Source: Protostelium mycophagum (taxonomy: Eukaryota > Evosea > Variosea > Protosteliida > Protosteliaceae). Taken from it: 55,920 bases of DNA. Under the pieces are notes generated by a model, which was not told the DNA's origin, made no database searches, and saw only the letters and a program-made list of their open reading frames with translations. Below are positions 1-12,759 of this stretch, one piece after another (the stretch's first letter is position 1; each line of letters starts with the position of its first letter). A program made the translations under genes and the position numbers. The stretch lies in NCBI GenBank assembly GCA_002081555.1, contig MZNV01002545.1, positions 1 to 55,920 on the forward strand, given 5' to 3'.

Positions 1-257
1 GATTTCGATCTAGAAGAGAAATAGCTTTGACTTTCAAGTGGACTATTGCTGAGGATGCACTAGGAAAGATTGGTACAGCTCTTAAACACCTTGACCATAC
101 CTATGCTACTGGACTTTTTCCTCCATGGTCAGTGGAGAAAATCATCCATCCTCCAGAGGATATTATCCCAGACAAAGAGATCATCAGCACTCCTCAGGAC
201 AACCACTACTTGGTGAAATTAAGATTTACCAACCAACAGGATGAAGAGCTTGCATAA
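1..257 (+). CDS. 3' end of an unrecognised gene
   Basis: An open frame runs in from the left edge and stops at 255-257. The readable last exon gives about 75-84 residues, including TIAEDALGKIGTALKHLDHTY and PPEDIIPDKEIISTP, and ends NQQDEELA. An acceptor may lie at about 38-40 (ttcaag), so the true exon start is unclear. The sequence is soluble-looking, with no membrane segment and mixed charge. I do not recognise the family. It is the upstream, same-strand neighbour of the TAM41 gene, 380 bases away. Confidence 0.5.
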   Translation, partial: FRSRREIALTFKWTIAEDALGKIGTALKHLDHTYATGLFPPWSVEKIIHPPEDIIPDKEIISTPQDNHYLVKLRFTNQQDEELA

Positions 258-637
258 ATAGCAAAAATAAACATAAAAGATCAATTTTATTTTATTTTAT
301 GTTCTCAGATTGTAATTTGGCTCAACTCTATTGGTGTTAAAAGGGTTGTGAACTCTGAAATTATGTGAATTTCTTTTCGGAAAATATTGCTTTTAGCTCT
401 GAAAATATGCACTCTCGTTGGTCATGGATACACTGCAGTTACGTATGCCACACAGCCGTACAACATATACATTTATTCCTTTATCTTGGGAGTGTTCGCT
501 CCTCCAATGCAACCAACCACACCCGCCGAAAGGAAAGGGGAAATTAAATTTAAAATATCAACTTTTGATTTGTTTTTGATCTCTGCCAACTACAACACGC
601 CAGAAATTTAAATCTCAACCCCTGGCGATTTGGAACG
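258..637. other. Intergenic spacer before TAM41
   Basis: This 380-base stretch is AT-rich just after the upstream stop (runs of ttttatttta near 285-300), which would suit a 3' end. It then carries two overlapping short open frames (365-547, 387-611) without family resemblance or splice continuity. I see no RNA gene or repeat. It probably holds the upstream gene's 3' UTR and the TAM41 promoter. Confidence 0.5.
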
Positions 638-1939
638 ATGGAGGGAGATGAGCTTAATCAGAAACTTCACAACATCATAGGTGTATTTGATGGCATCGAC
701 CACGCATTTGGTTATGGTTCTGGCGTGATCAAGCAGAGTGGCTACAAACCTACAGACAAGCTCATGCTGGATTTCATTTTTGTTGTGGAGGATGCTTCGG
801 TTTGGCATAAAAACAACAAAGAGAAACATCCTGAACATTATGCAACAATACCAAGATTTCTCCTAAACTCGCAGAGTGGAGCCAATTTGGTTGGAAGAAT
901 GCAGACAGACGTGGGCGCTCGTATATATTACAATACAGACGTGCTCATTAACAGTGATGTGAGTGGGGATCGATGTTGGCACATTTGATTTTCTAAATGG
1001 TTTTAGAATGTCAAGTACGGCGTCATCACAGCAGAGGACCTGCGAAGGGATCTTTTAGAATGGGAAACTTTATATGTCAGTGGGAGAATGCAGAAACCGG
1101 TAATCTAATCATTTTGATTTCGATCAAAAGTTGATGCCTGAAGGTCGTTACGTTACGATCAGATCCAGAAATCGAGAGATGCAATCACGTAAATCTAGAA
1201 TCAGCCATGAGAACGTCCTTATTGCTTCTTCCAGAGGAGTTCACAGAAGAACAATTATATCAATCGATCACTTCTCTCTCTTATGCTGGTATGATTTTTC
1301 ACGTCTTAAATGAAAATAAATTGGTGATAATTCACTTGTTGAAAAATTGATCTTCACAAAATTATTCACAATTAAATAACAGAAAAATCAGGTGATATCA
1401 GAATGAGATTCGCAGAAAATCCGAAGAAAATCGCGAATATTGTGAGCGCAAACATGGAGAGATTTCATCTACTGTACAAGCCCGTTGTAGACAACAAATT
1501 CAACCACCACATCACGTATAATTCTTCAAATAGATCCTTCAAGGTGAAAGAAATCACAAATTTATTTTATTTTTCTATTTGTGCTCACAGACCCAGCAAG
1601 ATGGATCTTTCGAGGCCAAGTTTTCACATCTACAACGGCTACCTGTCAATCTACAACGCGCTATTGTTAAAGGTAATTTCCTCGATTTTCAAGCTGAAGA
1701 TTTCAGACGAAGTAAAGAGGGCAGAAGAATTCCAAAACATTTTGAAACAAAAAACCGAAACAAAAAAAGTCTATGAAGGACTGTCTGAGATTGTGAAGAG
1801 CACCTCTTTCTCACAGACATCAAAAGGTGAGCCGTGTGTTTGTCTCGTTGTATCGTTAAGAGGAGTAGGATTATTCACGGCTGGCGTGACCAAGTCAGTG
1901 CGGTACGCGACAGCCAAAGTTTTGAAAGCTATAAAATGA
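638..1939 (+). CDS. TAM41: TAM41, mitochondrial CDP-diacylglycerol synthase (phosphatidate cytidylyltransferase)
   Basis: The product matches the Tam41 family, which makes CDP-diacylglycerol from phosphatidate and CTP on the matrix face of the inner mitochondrial membrane for cardiolipin synthesis. Seven exons read in frame: 638-958, 1007-1099, 1144-1288, 1392-1543, 1591-1672, 1707-1826, 1863-1939, giving 329 residues, close to the usual size. Family landmarks in order are GYGSGV (residues 25-30, nucleotidyltransferase loop), DFIFVVED (from about 45), [39 protein letters not shown], and the C-terminal [15 protein letters not shown]. The introns are 31-103 bases with GT and AG ends and all phases agree. 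No clear mitochondrial presequence is visible. The gene ends 24 bases from the 3' end of the opposing TPR gene. Confidence 0.93.
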
Positions 1940-1962
1940 TTTTTCTAGTTTTTTTGAATTCT

Positions 1963-4325
1963 TCAAAATGAATTTTTCTGGATTTTTATTTGGTTTGTGA
2001 TTTCAACGCGGCTTGCTTCTTCTTTATCTGAATTGTTTTGAGTGATGTAGAATGAATTGTAGATGAGAGATGTCACCTCTTGATTTTCTGGATCTCGAAG
2101 TAATTTCTGTTGATAAATTTCTGATAATCTGTGCACTCTTAGACATGAATACAAATCACAAAGAGCTCACTTTTTTTTACAAGATTGTATACTGTCTATC
2201 ACTTGACGGTTCTTCGGTTCAATTTCCAGAGCTCTGCGTAAATCCTCTAAAGACTGCTCACAATTACCCAGGGCTTGTAGTGCTTCTGACCTTCTGAAAT
2301 ATGCCTGGTGAGACGTCATCTTTTATTTGATTTCGATATGTACAGATGAATTATTTCACCTTGAAAGTGATATTTTTAACTTCTGCGTCTTGTTGTCTTC
2401 TCTCATTTCGCTGTATGCAAGCGGATGCATCGGTGACGGCATCTTTGTATCTGTTCATCTTCAAGAAGACGAGAGATCTGTTACTCCACACACTAGACTC
2501 TGTGTGGTCGATGTCAATCGCTTTGGTGTAACACTCCTGTTGATATTAAAAATAAGTTGAATCGTTGATATACATAAAATATTCATGCATAAATATCTTC
2601 GGGTTGATTGTGCAGAGCACTGTGCGACATACTTCTTCGAACAGTATCGCTTTTTTTCTGGAAATTATGATTGTGCTTGTTGTGGATTATTATTTCATGG
2701 CAACTTGATTGAATTATAAAATAATGAAATTAGTTACCAAGGCAGAGTCCAGGTGGTTCTTCTTGTAATAATCATTTCCTTCCTTCTTGTACTTGTTACA
2801 CATCCTCCTCCTCTCTTTTTGGCCGTGTTCTCTTCGCTTGAACGACTTTATGTGCATTTCTATCTTGTCATTCGCTGTGTTTGTGCGCGAAGAGCACTCA
2901 TAACCGGTCGGAATCAATAGTGGTGGTTCTATATATAATTCAATTTTATTTATGTTTTTATAATTTGATTTTTTTCTCTCGTTTTTATCCGATTAAGTAA
3001 GTATTTCACCTCCTAGTGCCTTGGTGGATGGCTGTGGTATCTTTTTTTCTATTTCGAGATCATTAAAGTACCCTTGTGTAACTGCAGGTCTCGTCTTCGC
3101 CATGCCTTTACGGCTCACTCCTGCCACTGTGAGGAATTCTCTCGCTGATTTGACCATCTGATGAATTACTGGCTTCTGCTCTAAGCGAGAATACGTCTGT
3201 ACAAATTTTAGGGTGACAGTCTGACGAATTGGACAAGTGGCATGGACATAATGGGGACAGAAAAAAAGGTTTCATTATATACGTGACGAGATTACCTGCA
3301 TGTCTCGAAGAAACAGATCACGTCTGTGTGATGATCAATTTTAACATGAAAAAGGAGAGCTCACCTATCTAAATAAACTTCGGCTTTTCCTCTCAATAAA
3401 AAAGCTTTAACATAAGTAGGATCAAGCATGATCGCAAGGTGAGCGTCTCCTTGTGCTCCTCTAAAATCCTGGCGAGTGAGAAATGGATGAAACGAAAGTA
3501 TTAAAATACCTTCATCTGCAGACGAGCGATGGCCCTATTTGTGTAAAGACAAACCAAAAGAGGTAACATCTCCACTACGAATCTTGGAGGACCCAAACGA
3601 AGAGCCATTGTCATCGCTTCAACTGCAGAAGGATAATTCCCAAAATTGAACATGCCTTTACGGCTCACTCCTGCCACTGTGAGGAATTCTCTCGCCGATT
3701 TGACCATCTGATGAATTACTGGCTTCTGCTCCAAGCGAGAATACGTCTGTACAAATTTTAGGGCCACGAATTGGACAAGTGGCATGGGTTTAGGACATAA
3801 TGGTACATAAAAGGTTTCATTATATATGTGACGAGATTACCTGCATGTCTCGAAGAAACAGATCACGCCTGTGTGAATGATCAATTTTAGTGTGAAAAAG
3901 CAAAGCTCACCTATCTAAATAAACTTCGGCTTTTCCTCTCAATAAAAAAGCTTTAACATAAGTAGGATCAAGCATGATCGCAAGATGGGCGTCTCCTTGT
4001 GCTCCTCTAAAATCCTGGCGAGTGAGAAATGAATGAAACGAAGGTATTGAAATACCTTCATCTGCAGACGAGCGATGGCCCTATTTGTGTAAAGACAAAC
4101 CAAAAGAGGTAACATCTCCACTACGAATCTTGGAGGACCCAAACGAAGTGCCATTGTCATCGCTTCAACTGCAGAAGGATAATTCCCAGAATTGAACGCC
4201 TCTATCCCTCTCATTCTTCCATACTCTAGTTGTGAGATCGGATCGGTTGGTGTATTGGCTTTGATCTTCTGTTCTACAACTGCTGTCGTCTGTTGCTTAT
4301 TCGCCTTCTTCTTTGTCTTCGCCAT
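1963..4325 (-). CDS. TPR-repeat protein with two TPR blocks (SPAG1/RPAP3-like layout)
   Basis: Read on the minus strand, the gene starts at MAKTKKKANK (ATG at about 4325). The first TPR block contains GRMRGIEAFNSGNYPSAVEA, LYTNRAIARLQMK and a following exon DFRGAQGDAHLAIMLDPTYV...GKAEVYLDR. A linker with KFVQTYSRLEQKPVIHQ and GYFNDLEIEKK follows. Across an intron ending near 2935 comes a second block: KEGNDYYKKNHLDSAL, ECYTKAIDIDHTESSVWSN, AYFRRSEALQALGNCEQS, ending ...QIKIQKNSF at 1963. TPR superhelices bind chaperone or complex partners; two separated blocks after a basic N-terminus recall SPAG1/RPAP3 cochaperones, but the match is only to layout. A tandem duplication (3101-4196) repeats part of the first block. 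An upstream 5' exon near 4400-4480 is possible, since a good donor-acceptor pair exists there, but it opens with a stop. Confidence 0.75.
3101..4196. repeat. Tandem duplication, two copies of about 550 bases inside the TPR gene
   Basis: Copy A spans about 3101-3650 and copy B about 3651-4196. Both begin catgcctttacggctcactc and end at the motif ggataattcccaRaattgaa. Offsets at three internal landmarks are 550, 545 and 546. Differences are a few substitutions and short indels. Each copy holds the exon encoding GNYPSAVEAMTMALRLGPPR, the DFRGAQGD exon, a short RDLFLRDMQ exon and the KFVQTYSRLEQKP exon. At the junction the frame stays open (SRKGM followed by FNFGNYPSAVEAM). About nine bases around the acceptor before KFVQTYSR differ between copies (gtcagactgtcaccc against gtggccc), so splicing there may differ. 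Confidence 0.85.
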
Positions 4326-4397
4326 TTGGTGGGTCAACTCAGATCTGGTCGATTTGTGATGATCTTTCTGCAAAAATCTCGAGGTTGTAATTCCGCT

Positions 4398-4940
4398 CTA
4401 CACTCGTGCCAAATAGATGCACTTACGTAAAACTGTTCGGCACAAGGAGACTCTTCCAAAATCACTTTTTTGAATTATGAGATTTTTAGTCCTGCTGTTT
4501 GACATGTTATTCAATTCGTTCCATTTTGAAAAACATAATTCTTCCTTTTCTAGATGGAAATTTTCATGAGAAGTAAAAACTTGAAGCTGAGTGAATTTAC
4601 AATGACTGTACAAAGTGCCGAATCCGTATTCACTTCTGTGAACCAGTACACCCCCAACTATATTTTGGATCAAGACTGGAGCTTCTACCGTATCCCACTC
4701 AGCGCCTTCAAAAACAATAACGTCTTCCATAAACTCACGGCCCACGATACAACCAACATTTCTCTGAGCCTGGTTTGTCTCGTTGTAGATTTCACGACTT
4801 AACGATGCTGAGAACAACACAGGTTAGATTCTCGACTGTTGCGGCCACAGTGTACACCCCTATTCTTCAAGAAATATCATACACTTATGCGGATGAGGGA
4901 GGCACGATCAGCAGCAGAACCGAAGTCGTGGCGATGTGAG
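4398..4940. other. Coding-like stretch, strand and gene unresolved
   Basis: Both strands are open here. The + strand (from the ATG at 4554) reads VFTSVNQYTPNYILDQDW and SFYRIPLSAF. Its frame can be joined, by an intron ending ggccacag near 4849, to VYTPILQEISYTYADEGG, which has a beta-sheet look. The - strand reads VGCIVGREFMEDVIVFEGAE for 140 codons from 4820. I recognise neither protein. The + reading faintly resembles carbohydrate-binding beta-sandwich segments, but this is weak. Either this is a small + gene or a 5' extension of the TPR gene on the - strand. I see no RNA gene. Confidence 0.3.
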
Positions 4941-5240
4941 TGTTTTGTTAGTTTTAGATGAAGAATATTGTATTGGTGATGGAGTAAATGTGAAGGTGAA
5001 AATCTTGTTCGTCTTCTTTGGTTTGATCATCTCGATCATGTATTTCAATAATTAATTTTACAATATTAATTCAACAACACCTCGGTGATTTTCTCATCAT
5101 GACGGAGTTTCTTTACATCCACAGCGCGGATCGAATGGATGATCTGTAGTTTTGGATTGAATTTTCATTTGTGAAGTCTAAGACATGAGGATCTTATGTC
5201 CAGAGATAATTATTTATATTCATGTTTAAAGAAGGAGTTT

Positions 5241-5284
5241 TCCTCGTGGTACCGTTGCAGTACAATTTGGGAACCACGCATCAT
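5241..5284 (-). promoter_or_regulatory. SECIS element (form 2) in the SelK 3' UTR
   Basis: On the minus strand the core ATGA (5284-5281) is followed by a helix. TGCGTGGTTCC (5280-5270) faces GGTACCACGAG (5253-5243), with six continuous pairs cgtggt/accacg (5278-5273 with 5250-5245), one T.T mismatch and two more C-G pairs. An AAA bulge lies at 5268-5266, 12 bases after the core. A small upper stem ttg/caa (5265-5263 with 5257-5255) caps it. The partner GA of the non-Watson-Crick quartet is at 5242-5241. This matches the known SECIS spacing rules for recoding UGA as selenocysteine. Confidence 0.82.
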
Positions 5285-5412
5285 TATTCACGTATCCTGC
5301 ATGAAATTCCATCCCAAACATGTGTCTTCTCAGAAATTATAAACTGAGGAAAATGAGCCATGAATTGATGAGTGATCTGCTCACGAAGACATTGTGCGGC
5401 TCTCGACCGCAT

Positions 5413-5840
5413 TTACCGGGCTCAACCACCAGAAGGAGCGCATTGTGGCAAAGAGGACATTCCTCTCACATTGCTTCCCACATTACTGCTCGGTCTGCTA
5501 TTTTGGTTCCCTCCTGCACAGCCGCATGAGGGAGAGATTCACAAATTAAAGCTCATATTTACCAAGTCGGTTGGCTGCAGCGGAATTTCCTCCACTTGTT
5601 ATCCTCCGGTTACCATTTCCTCTCGTTGGCGGGTTTGGATCCACGATGGAATAGAAGCTGTTTGATTTAATCAATCTGGCTTGAAAACCTACTTACAATG
5701 AAAATGTAGCATTGATCACACCCCAAAACATCTTTGGAAAGTAAGATAAACCCCACGGTTCGCTTTCATGCACGGTTCCTTGTCGATGTCAATGATTAAG
5801 AGATGTTAAACAACATACCATCGCCGGCGATGTAAACCAT
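5413..5840 (-). CDS. SELENOK: Selenoprotein K (SelK), in-frame UGA read as selenocysteine
   Basis: Four exons on the minus strand (5840-5819, 5778-5697, 5657-5563, 5513-5413) give 300 bases, 99 residues. The product starts MVYI like animal SelK, then EPWGLSYFPKMFWGV and one hydrophobic membrane segment (about residues 15-40). A Gly/Asn/Ser/Arg-rich cytosolic tail follows, ending PSGG-UGA-Ala-Arg-stop. The TGA at 5424-5422 would be selenocysteine at residue 97, with exactly two residues after it, as in human SelK (GGUGR). SelK is an ER membrane protein that partners with ER-associated degradation and protein palmitoylation factors. A SECIS-like hairpin lies 138 bases downstream. The three introns keep frame throughout. 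The gene is head-to-head with the SCOC-like gene. The alternative, a plain stop at the TGA, would leave a 96-residue protein. Confidence 0.88.
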
Positions 5841-5947
5841 GCTTGCGAGACGTCTTTGTGTGGTTGCTTTGTGTTTGGGTTCTGCTTTTTTGTGGCGTTG
5901 TAGCCGACAAGTTCAGGAAATCTCGAAATGAATTTCAAATCATCACG
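5841..5947. promoter_or_regulatory. Short divergent promoter between SelK and the SCOC-like gene
   Basis: The start codons of the two genes point away from each other and are only 107 bases apart, so both must share promoter DNA here. I see no clear TATA box. This is inferred from gene orientation, not from motifs. Confidence 0.5.
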
Positions 5948-6285
5948 ATGGAGGACGAGACACAGAAGAGGGAATCTGTTGCAAACATCGTGGAATTACA
6001 GGAGACACTCAAAGGTCACTAATTCTACATTGATGGTTAATAATTGTTCTCATCTATTCAGACATGATGGCGCGAGTGGGAGATGTGAGAGAGAAAAATA
6101 TTGTCGTCAGGGATCAAAATAAACTTCTGAAAAGATTTATAGGTGAGTGGGTGGTGGCTGTAACAACAATGATTTAGAATCATGTAGATGAGATCGAATC
6201 ACTCGAGGAAGTGGAGAGGATGGGCTATGACATTCCACAAGAGGTTGTTAAGATACTGACACAATATCATCCCGTCTCACCATAA
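5948..6285 (+). CDS. SCOC-like short coiled-coil protein
   Basis: Three exons (5948-6014, 6062-6142, 6188-6285) give 246 bases, 81 residues, the same size as human SCOC (about 82). The heptad region VELQETLKDMMARVGDVREK and NIVVRDQNKLLKRFIDEIES matches the short coiled-coil family, a Golgi-associated adaptor binding ARL1 and linked to autophagy. A short acidic tail ends TQYHPVSP. The ATG at 5948 is chosen because an upstream ATG at 5928 is out of frame. All intron phases agree. The family assignment rests on coiled-coil pattern and length, so another small coiled-coil protein is possible. Confidence 0.72.
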
Positions 6286-6681
6286 TTATTCCAATAATAT
6301 AAAATATTGAAAATTGAACTCAAGTTTGGAAGGCGATTTCCAAAAATTATCTTGCTTCTGTTTAGAGGGGACCACTGTATCAAGGGTAGACTCATTTGTT
6401 ATTGATGTAATTCTCTTCTGTCTTATTTATATTTTTGTTACGAGAGATTTATGCGTTAGTTCTGAGCTCATCGCGTTGATGTTAATTCAAAAAAACCTCA
6501 TGGGACAAAATAACGTTTATCGTGGTCATCATGTTTTGCGAATGCACATCTCAAATGGTAAAATAAATATGGGTCTACTCAAATACAGTGTCTATGCGTA
6601 GAGAAGCAGTGGAGCACGTGCTCCCCTTCCTGCTCTGCCCACTTATATCTGCATACATATTCAATCTCTTTTCTCCAAGAT
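6286..6681. other. Spacer between convergent genes
   Basis: About 400 bases between the stop of the SCOC-like gene and the stop of the TOG gene on the other strand. The short open frame at 6314-6601 has no family resemblance. An AT-rich start (aataatataaaatattgaaaatt) fits a 3' end. Nothing else is seen. Confidence 0.5.
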
Positions 6682-8267
6682 CTACTCACGTGGTAATGTT
6701 TGTGACAGTTGATCTCTCCCAAGGGAGCCACCCAATGGATTTGACATCGTCGTTGAACCTATCCCACTCATTCTCCTTGTGTTGGGACTGCCAGTCGGTG
6801 TCCTGGAAGGTGATCCAGGGTTGGAGGCTCCCTTCGGTTCCCTGTATTTCTCCGCAGCCTCCACCATCTGCTTGGCTTTTGACTCCGACACGTATTTACA
6901 AAATATATTCTCCATAGTGGACAGACCCAGCGATATCTGTATGATGTTGCACGACCTTTTTGCGTAAAGCCTTGACTCGCTATTGCTGTCCCCCACCAAA
7001 TTTGAAATTGTTGGGATAACCTTTGCACCCTCTTTATTCAATAATTCTTTTATGTTCTGAGTGCGATCAGCCTCATGACAGGTCATGATCCGTACCTTTA
7101 CACCCTCTAAACAAACGGAGATGAACCAAGATGCTTTAATTCTAACATTATTGTGTTTATGCGAGGCTAACGGCTGAAGAGCTGCGAGAGATTTATGCGG
7201 TGGAATGACATTGATCACTGTCGTCAGTGTTTTGTCGACCTAAGGACAATCACACAACGCTCGAATAAGTGATCTCTTCTCACCTCTCGGATGATAAATT
7301 CACCACCGTCACAATATCTACGAGCTAATTTTGGTACCAGCCATGCGGCTTCACCATCCATCGATGTGAAGTCTGAAGCGAAACGAAAAATCTCTCCAAT
7401 GCAAACAATTGCACTCTTCGAAAGGTTGCTCCTTAAATTATCTGCTACTTCTGCCAATAAAAGCAACAATGCATGTCTGTTCGTCAGTTCAGATTCATTA
7501 ATCCGATCAGAAAACTCACAGATCGGACCCGAAGATGTTGCAGTTGTGAGCTGTGATTCGTCTAATCGTTTCAACTGCATTATAACTCTCCTCCCAATCT
7601 TCAGACTTCAGCTTGCCCATCGCGACCTTGGTTCGTGAGAATCAGGTCAAAACAAGCACTTTACGCACTCTGAAATCAGACTTTGGATTCGTAGATGGCT
7701 GAAGATCTTCAGTTGCTGTAAGAACCTGCTCAATGTGAGGATGGGATTTCGTCTCCAAGTGACGCCAACCTTCTCTCGGTTATTCTTCGGTAAAGCCGGA
7801 GTGATTATGATTGGTGAGCTTGTTGCTGATGGTGATACTGGATTAGATGGTGAGATGGTGATAGTTGTTGTCTGTTGTGTAGGATTGGTTCTTAATAAAT
7901 TTGGCGAAGAATTTGAACGAGTTGGTGGAAATTTAAAATTGGAGCTAATAGAATGAGTCATCTTGATTGGATGTGCGAACACTTGCCTCATTAAGCTGTT
8001 GATCTTTACATTTGGTGGTTGAACCACCTCTCGCACAGATTCCATTAGATATTCTGTATCTCCATCGTCCTCTCCATCAGAGATCTCGTCTAACATGTTC
8101 CTTACATGTTTGAGCATAGCACTTGCTGTTTGGGGTGGCGATGGATTGACCTCTGTCCTCGCTGAAGCTCTGCCTGTCTTTTGTCGTAGAAGTCTCAATT
8201 TTGAGGACGCAAGAGGCTGAAGAACGACAGAAGCGAGCCCCCTGGCCCTCTCATCGTCTTCGCTCAT
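6682..8267 (-). CDS. TOG-domain (HEAT-repeat) microtubule-associated protein, crescerin/CLASP-like
   Basis: The protein starts MSEDDERARGLASVVLQPLA and has a low-complexity Ser/Pro/Thr region (about residues 110-166, exon 8267-7770). Across short introns comes a HEAT/TOG module: KSEDWEESYNAVETIRRIT, LLAEVADNLRSNLSKSAIVC, AAWLVPKLARRYCDGGEFI, then EVDKTLTTVINVIPPHKSLA and NVRIKASWFISVCLEGV. The order resembles TOG domains of TOGARAM/crescerin and CLASP (a helix with D-W-E, then paired HEAT helices, with FIREEVDKAL-type wording). TOG domains bind tubulin dimers. The C-terminal part, about residues 400 on, is basic and Ser-rich (GSPSRTPTGSPNTRRMS), typical of microtubule-lattice-binding tails. 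Introns at about 7769-7725, 7660-7620, 7515-7475, 7290-7225 and possibly 7095-7057 keep the frame. The exact paralogue is uncertain; roughly 450 residues. Confidence 0.75.
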
Positions 8268-8566
8268 CGCCAGGGCCCCGAAAATATCACAGCCTTAGTA
8301 GATCGGACGAACTCGACTTGACATTACCTTTCCAACCCGATATTTGACGTGATAAATAAAATCGACATAATGCACCAACAGAAGGTATAGACCTCATCCA
8401 TCCTTGTGTATTTGAAGAAAGAGAAGCGTCTCAGACCACCTTTGTCCAGAAGGGTAATTCTGCAGCAGTCGATCATTGTAGATAGGTTTGTTACGTTATT
8501 GCCGTCCCAAAAACAACGCTCTAAATATAGCGTGGTATTTTTCTGTCACAAAAGACCATCCACAAC
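8268..8566. promoter_or_regulatory. Divergent intergenic region between the TOG and MORN genes
   Basis: The two start codons (8267 minus, 8567 plus) face away from each other across 299 bases, so this region likely holds both promoters. The open frame at 8406-8621 overlaps the MORN gene start in another frame and looks like a shadow. No clear core motif is seen. Confidence 0.5.
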
Positions 8567-11016
<2,450 letters not shown>

Positions 11017-11178
11017 AGATAAATGTGCTCGTGTGATTTTGTAACTCGAGATGTTGAAGAGTGCACGAGATGTCAGGCAAGTCTCCGTTTGAAAATCAAC
11101 AAAAAGCTTGGAGGAAGTTGGTTGTAGACGATTACAACTTGCGGTTTGTAACAAGATTCTTCTGAGTTATTTTAAATC

Positions 11179-12413
11179 ATGAGGAGACGAAGCCAGTTTG
11201 GGCTAATCTTCCTGGGAGTGGTCGGAGTGATAACTCTGCGAACACTCTCTCAAATGAAGGCCGGACCACAAATCCCAGACACCAATGTCTTCTTTGGTGG
11301 TCTTTCTGGGTTCGCATTCTCTGGCACCTCTTCAGAAGAAGCTCTTTCTGAAAACAGCCATGATGACGAAAATGGAAGCCCTGTCGTGGAAGAGAACGGT
11401 GTAGATTGGTCTCGGTTCGCTTATGTACAATATGCCACGAACCTTCCTTATCTTTGCAATTCAGTCATGACGTTCGAATCACTTCACAGACTCCAAGTCA
11501 AAGCAAACAAAGTTTTACTGTATAATAAGAATTGGGCCGTGGATGCAAGTAATACTTCTCCAGAAAGTAAACTCTTGGTATCACTCAGGGATGATTATGG
11601 TGTGAGACTCAAACCGATAGAGGTTCGTACCATTTTGATCATGACGAACCAACAATAAATGCAGGTTCTGAGAAGATTTGAGGGAGATTCAACATGGGCA
11701 GAGAGCTTCACAAAATTATTGGCTTTCAATCAGACCGAATATGCAAGAGTCGCCGCGATCGACTCAGACACCAATGTGCTTCAGGTACAGCTACATGATG
11801 AGATGATACGTGATGTTTATATGATTTTATAGAACCTGGATGAGCTATTCTTGTTGCCTCATACCTTCTTAGCCATGCCAAAGATGTACTGGGAGCCAAA
11901 CAAAGAGTATTACACCTCTCTGTTGATGCTGATCGAGCCCGATCCAGAGGAATTCAAGAAGATCATGGAGACGACAAATCGAGGCGGAAATGGCTTCGAC
12001 ATGGACATTGTCAACAAGATGTACTTCAGCAGGGTCGTGCCCTTACCGCACCAGATCTACGGGACCTTAACGGGAGAATGGCGTGCCACTGATCACAAAC
12101 CGTTTATGGGGGATGAGCCCTGGGACCCCGAAAAAGCTTTGAAAAAATCCAAAATCATCCATTTTTCGGACTGGCCCACCTCGAAACCGTGGGTTAATGG
12201 AGAACTCATGTCGAATGCTCCAAAAATAGAACCAGAGAAAACGATATGGTTGGAATTCTACAACGAATTCAGATCGAGAAGAAAGGTGACCCCGAATATT
12301 TATTTATTATTTCGGCATCTCAACTTGTAAAACACTTTTGGCTTTGTTCGCGAAAATAAATCATTTTTAAAATGCAGGTGTCTTTTGTAATACCGCGAAG
12401 AACTGCCAAATGA
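11179..12413 (+). CDS. Type II membrane glycosyltransferase, GT8/GNT1-like
   Basis: Four exons (11179-11622, 11665-11784, 11833-12285, 12378-12413) give 350 residues. A signal anchor lies at about residues 7-25 (GLIFLGVVGVITL) after a basic MRRRSQ, giving Golgi type II topology. The catalytic region starts RFAYVQYATNLPYLCNSVMT and carries an Asp-Ser-Asp (about residues 181-183, AAIDSDTNVL), the metal and nucleotide-sugar DxD motif. A C-terminal HFSDWPTSKPW follows. The wording resembles fungal GNT1 alpha-N-acetylglucosaminyltransferases and glycogenin-type GT8 enzymes. The donor sugar cannot be read from sequence. If the last intron is retained, the protein ends slightly differently (TAA at about 12328). 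It lies 160 bases after the MORN gene on the same strand. Confidence 0.8.
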
Positions 12414-12759
12414 ACCTCTTGAACGCCATACTTGTCATTAGATGCTGACATGTAACAGAGAGTTTGCTTTGGGCTGACAAGATGATTTCATGTTGATAAA
12501 GGTGTATCAGAATCGGTTTTCAATATTATTTCGAATTATTCTGTATGGAGAGGATGATTTGAAATTTTAACGAGCAGTGGATGAGTCTAACCGCAGTTAT
12601 GTCAAACAAAATTCGAAAACGCATTATTTGTTATGGTGGCTGTGGGCAACTGCGTTTCTGCGAGCTTTACGGACACACGTGCATTGTACCGTAATACGTT
12701 CAGGTTTTCTGTAATTAGAGGCCGGTTACCACTGGGTGGAATTATTTTTATTTTGTTGG
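12414..12759. other. Spacer between convergent genes
   Basis: About 345 bases between the glycosyltransferase stop and the 3' end of the RING-F-box-WD40 gene. No open frame with family resemblance, no RNA gene and no repeat were seen. It should hold both 3' UTRs. Confidence 0.5.

Noticed and set aside
365-611. Two overlapping short open frames upstream of TAM41.
   Set aside because: No family resemblance, poor context and mutual overlap; treated as spacer.
1131-1313. Open frame [14 protein letters not shown] as a TAM41 exon.
   Set aside because: The conserved [17 protein letters not shown] lies in another frame, reached by using the acceptor at 1143 instead of 1130.
1963-4325. Two separate TPR genes on the minus strand.
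   Set aside because: A donor at gga-g|gtgaaa and the acceptor before E-P-P-L-L join the two blocks in frame across a normal AT-rich intron, and no start codon fits the second block.
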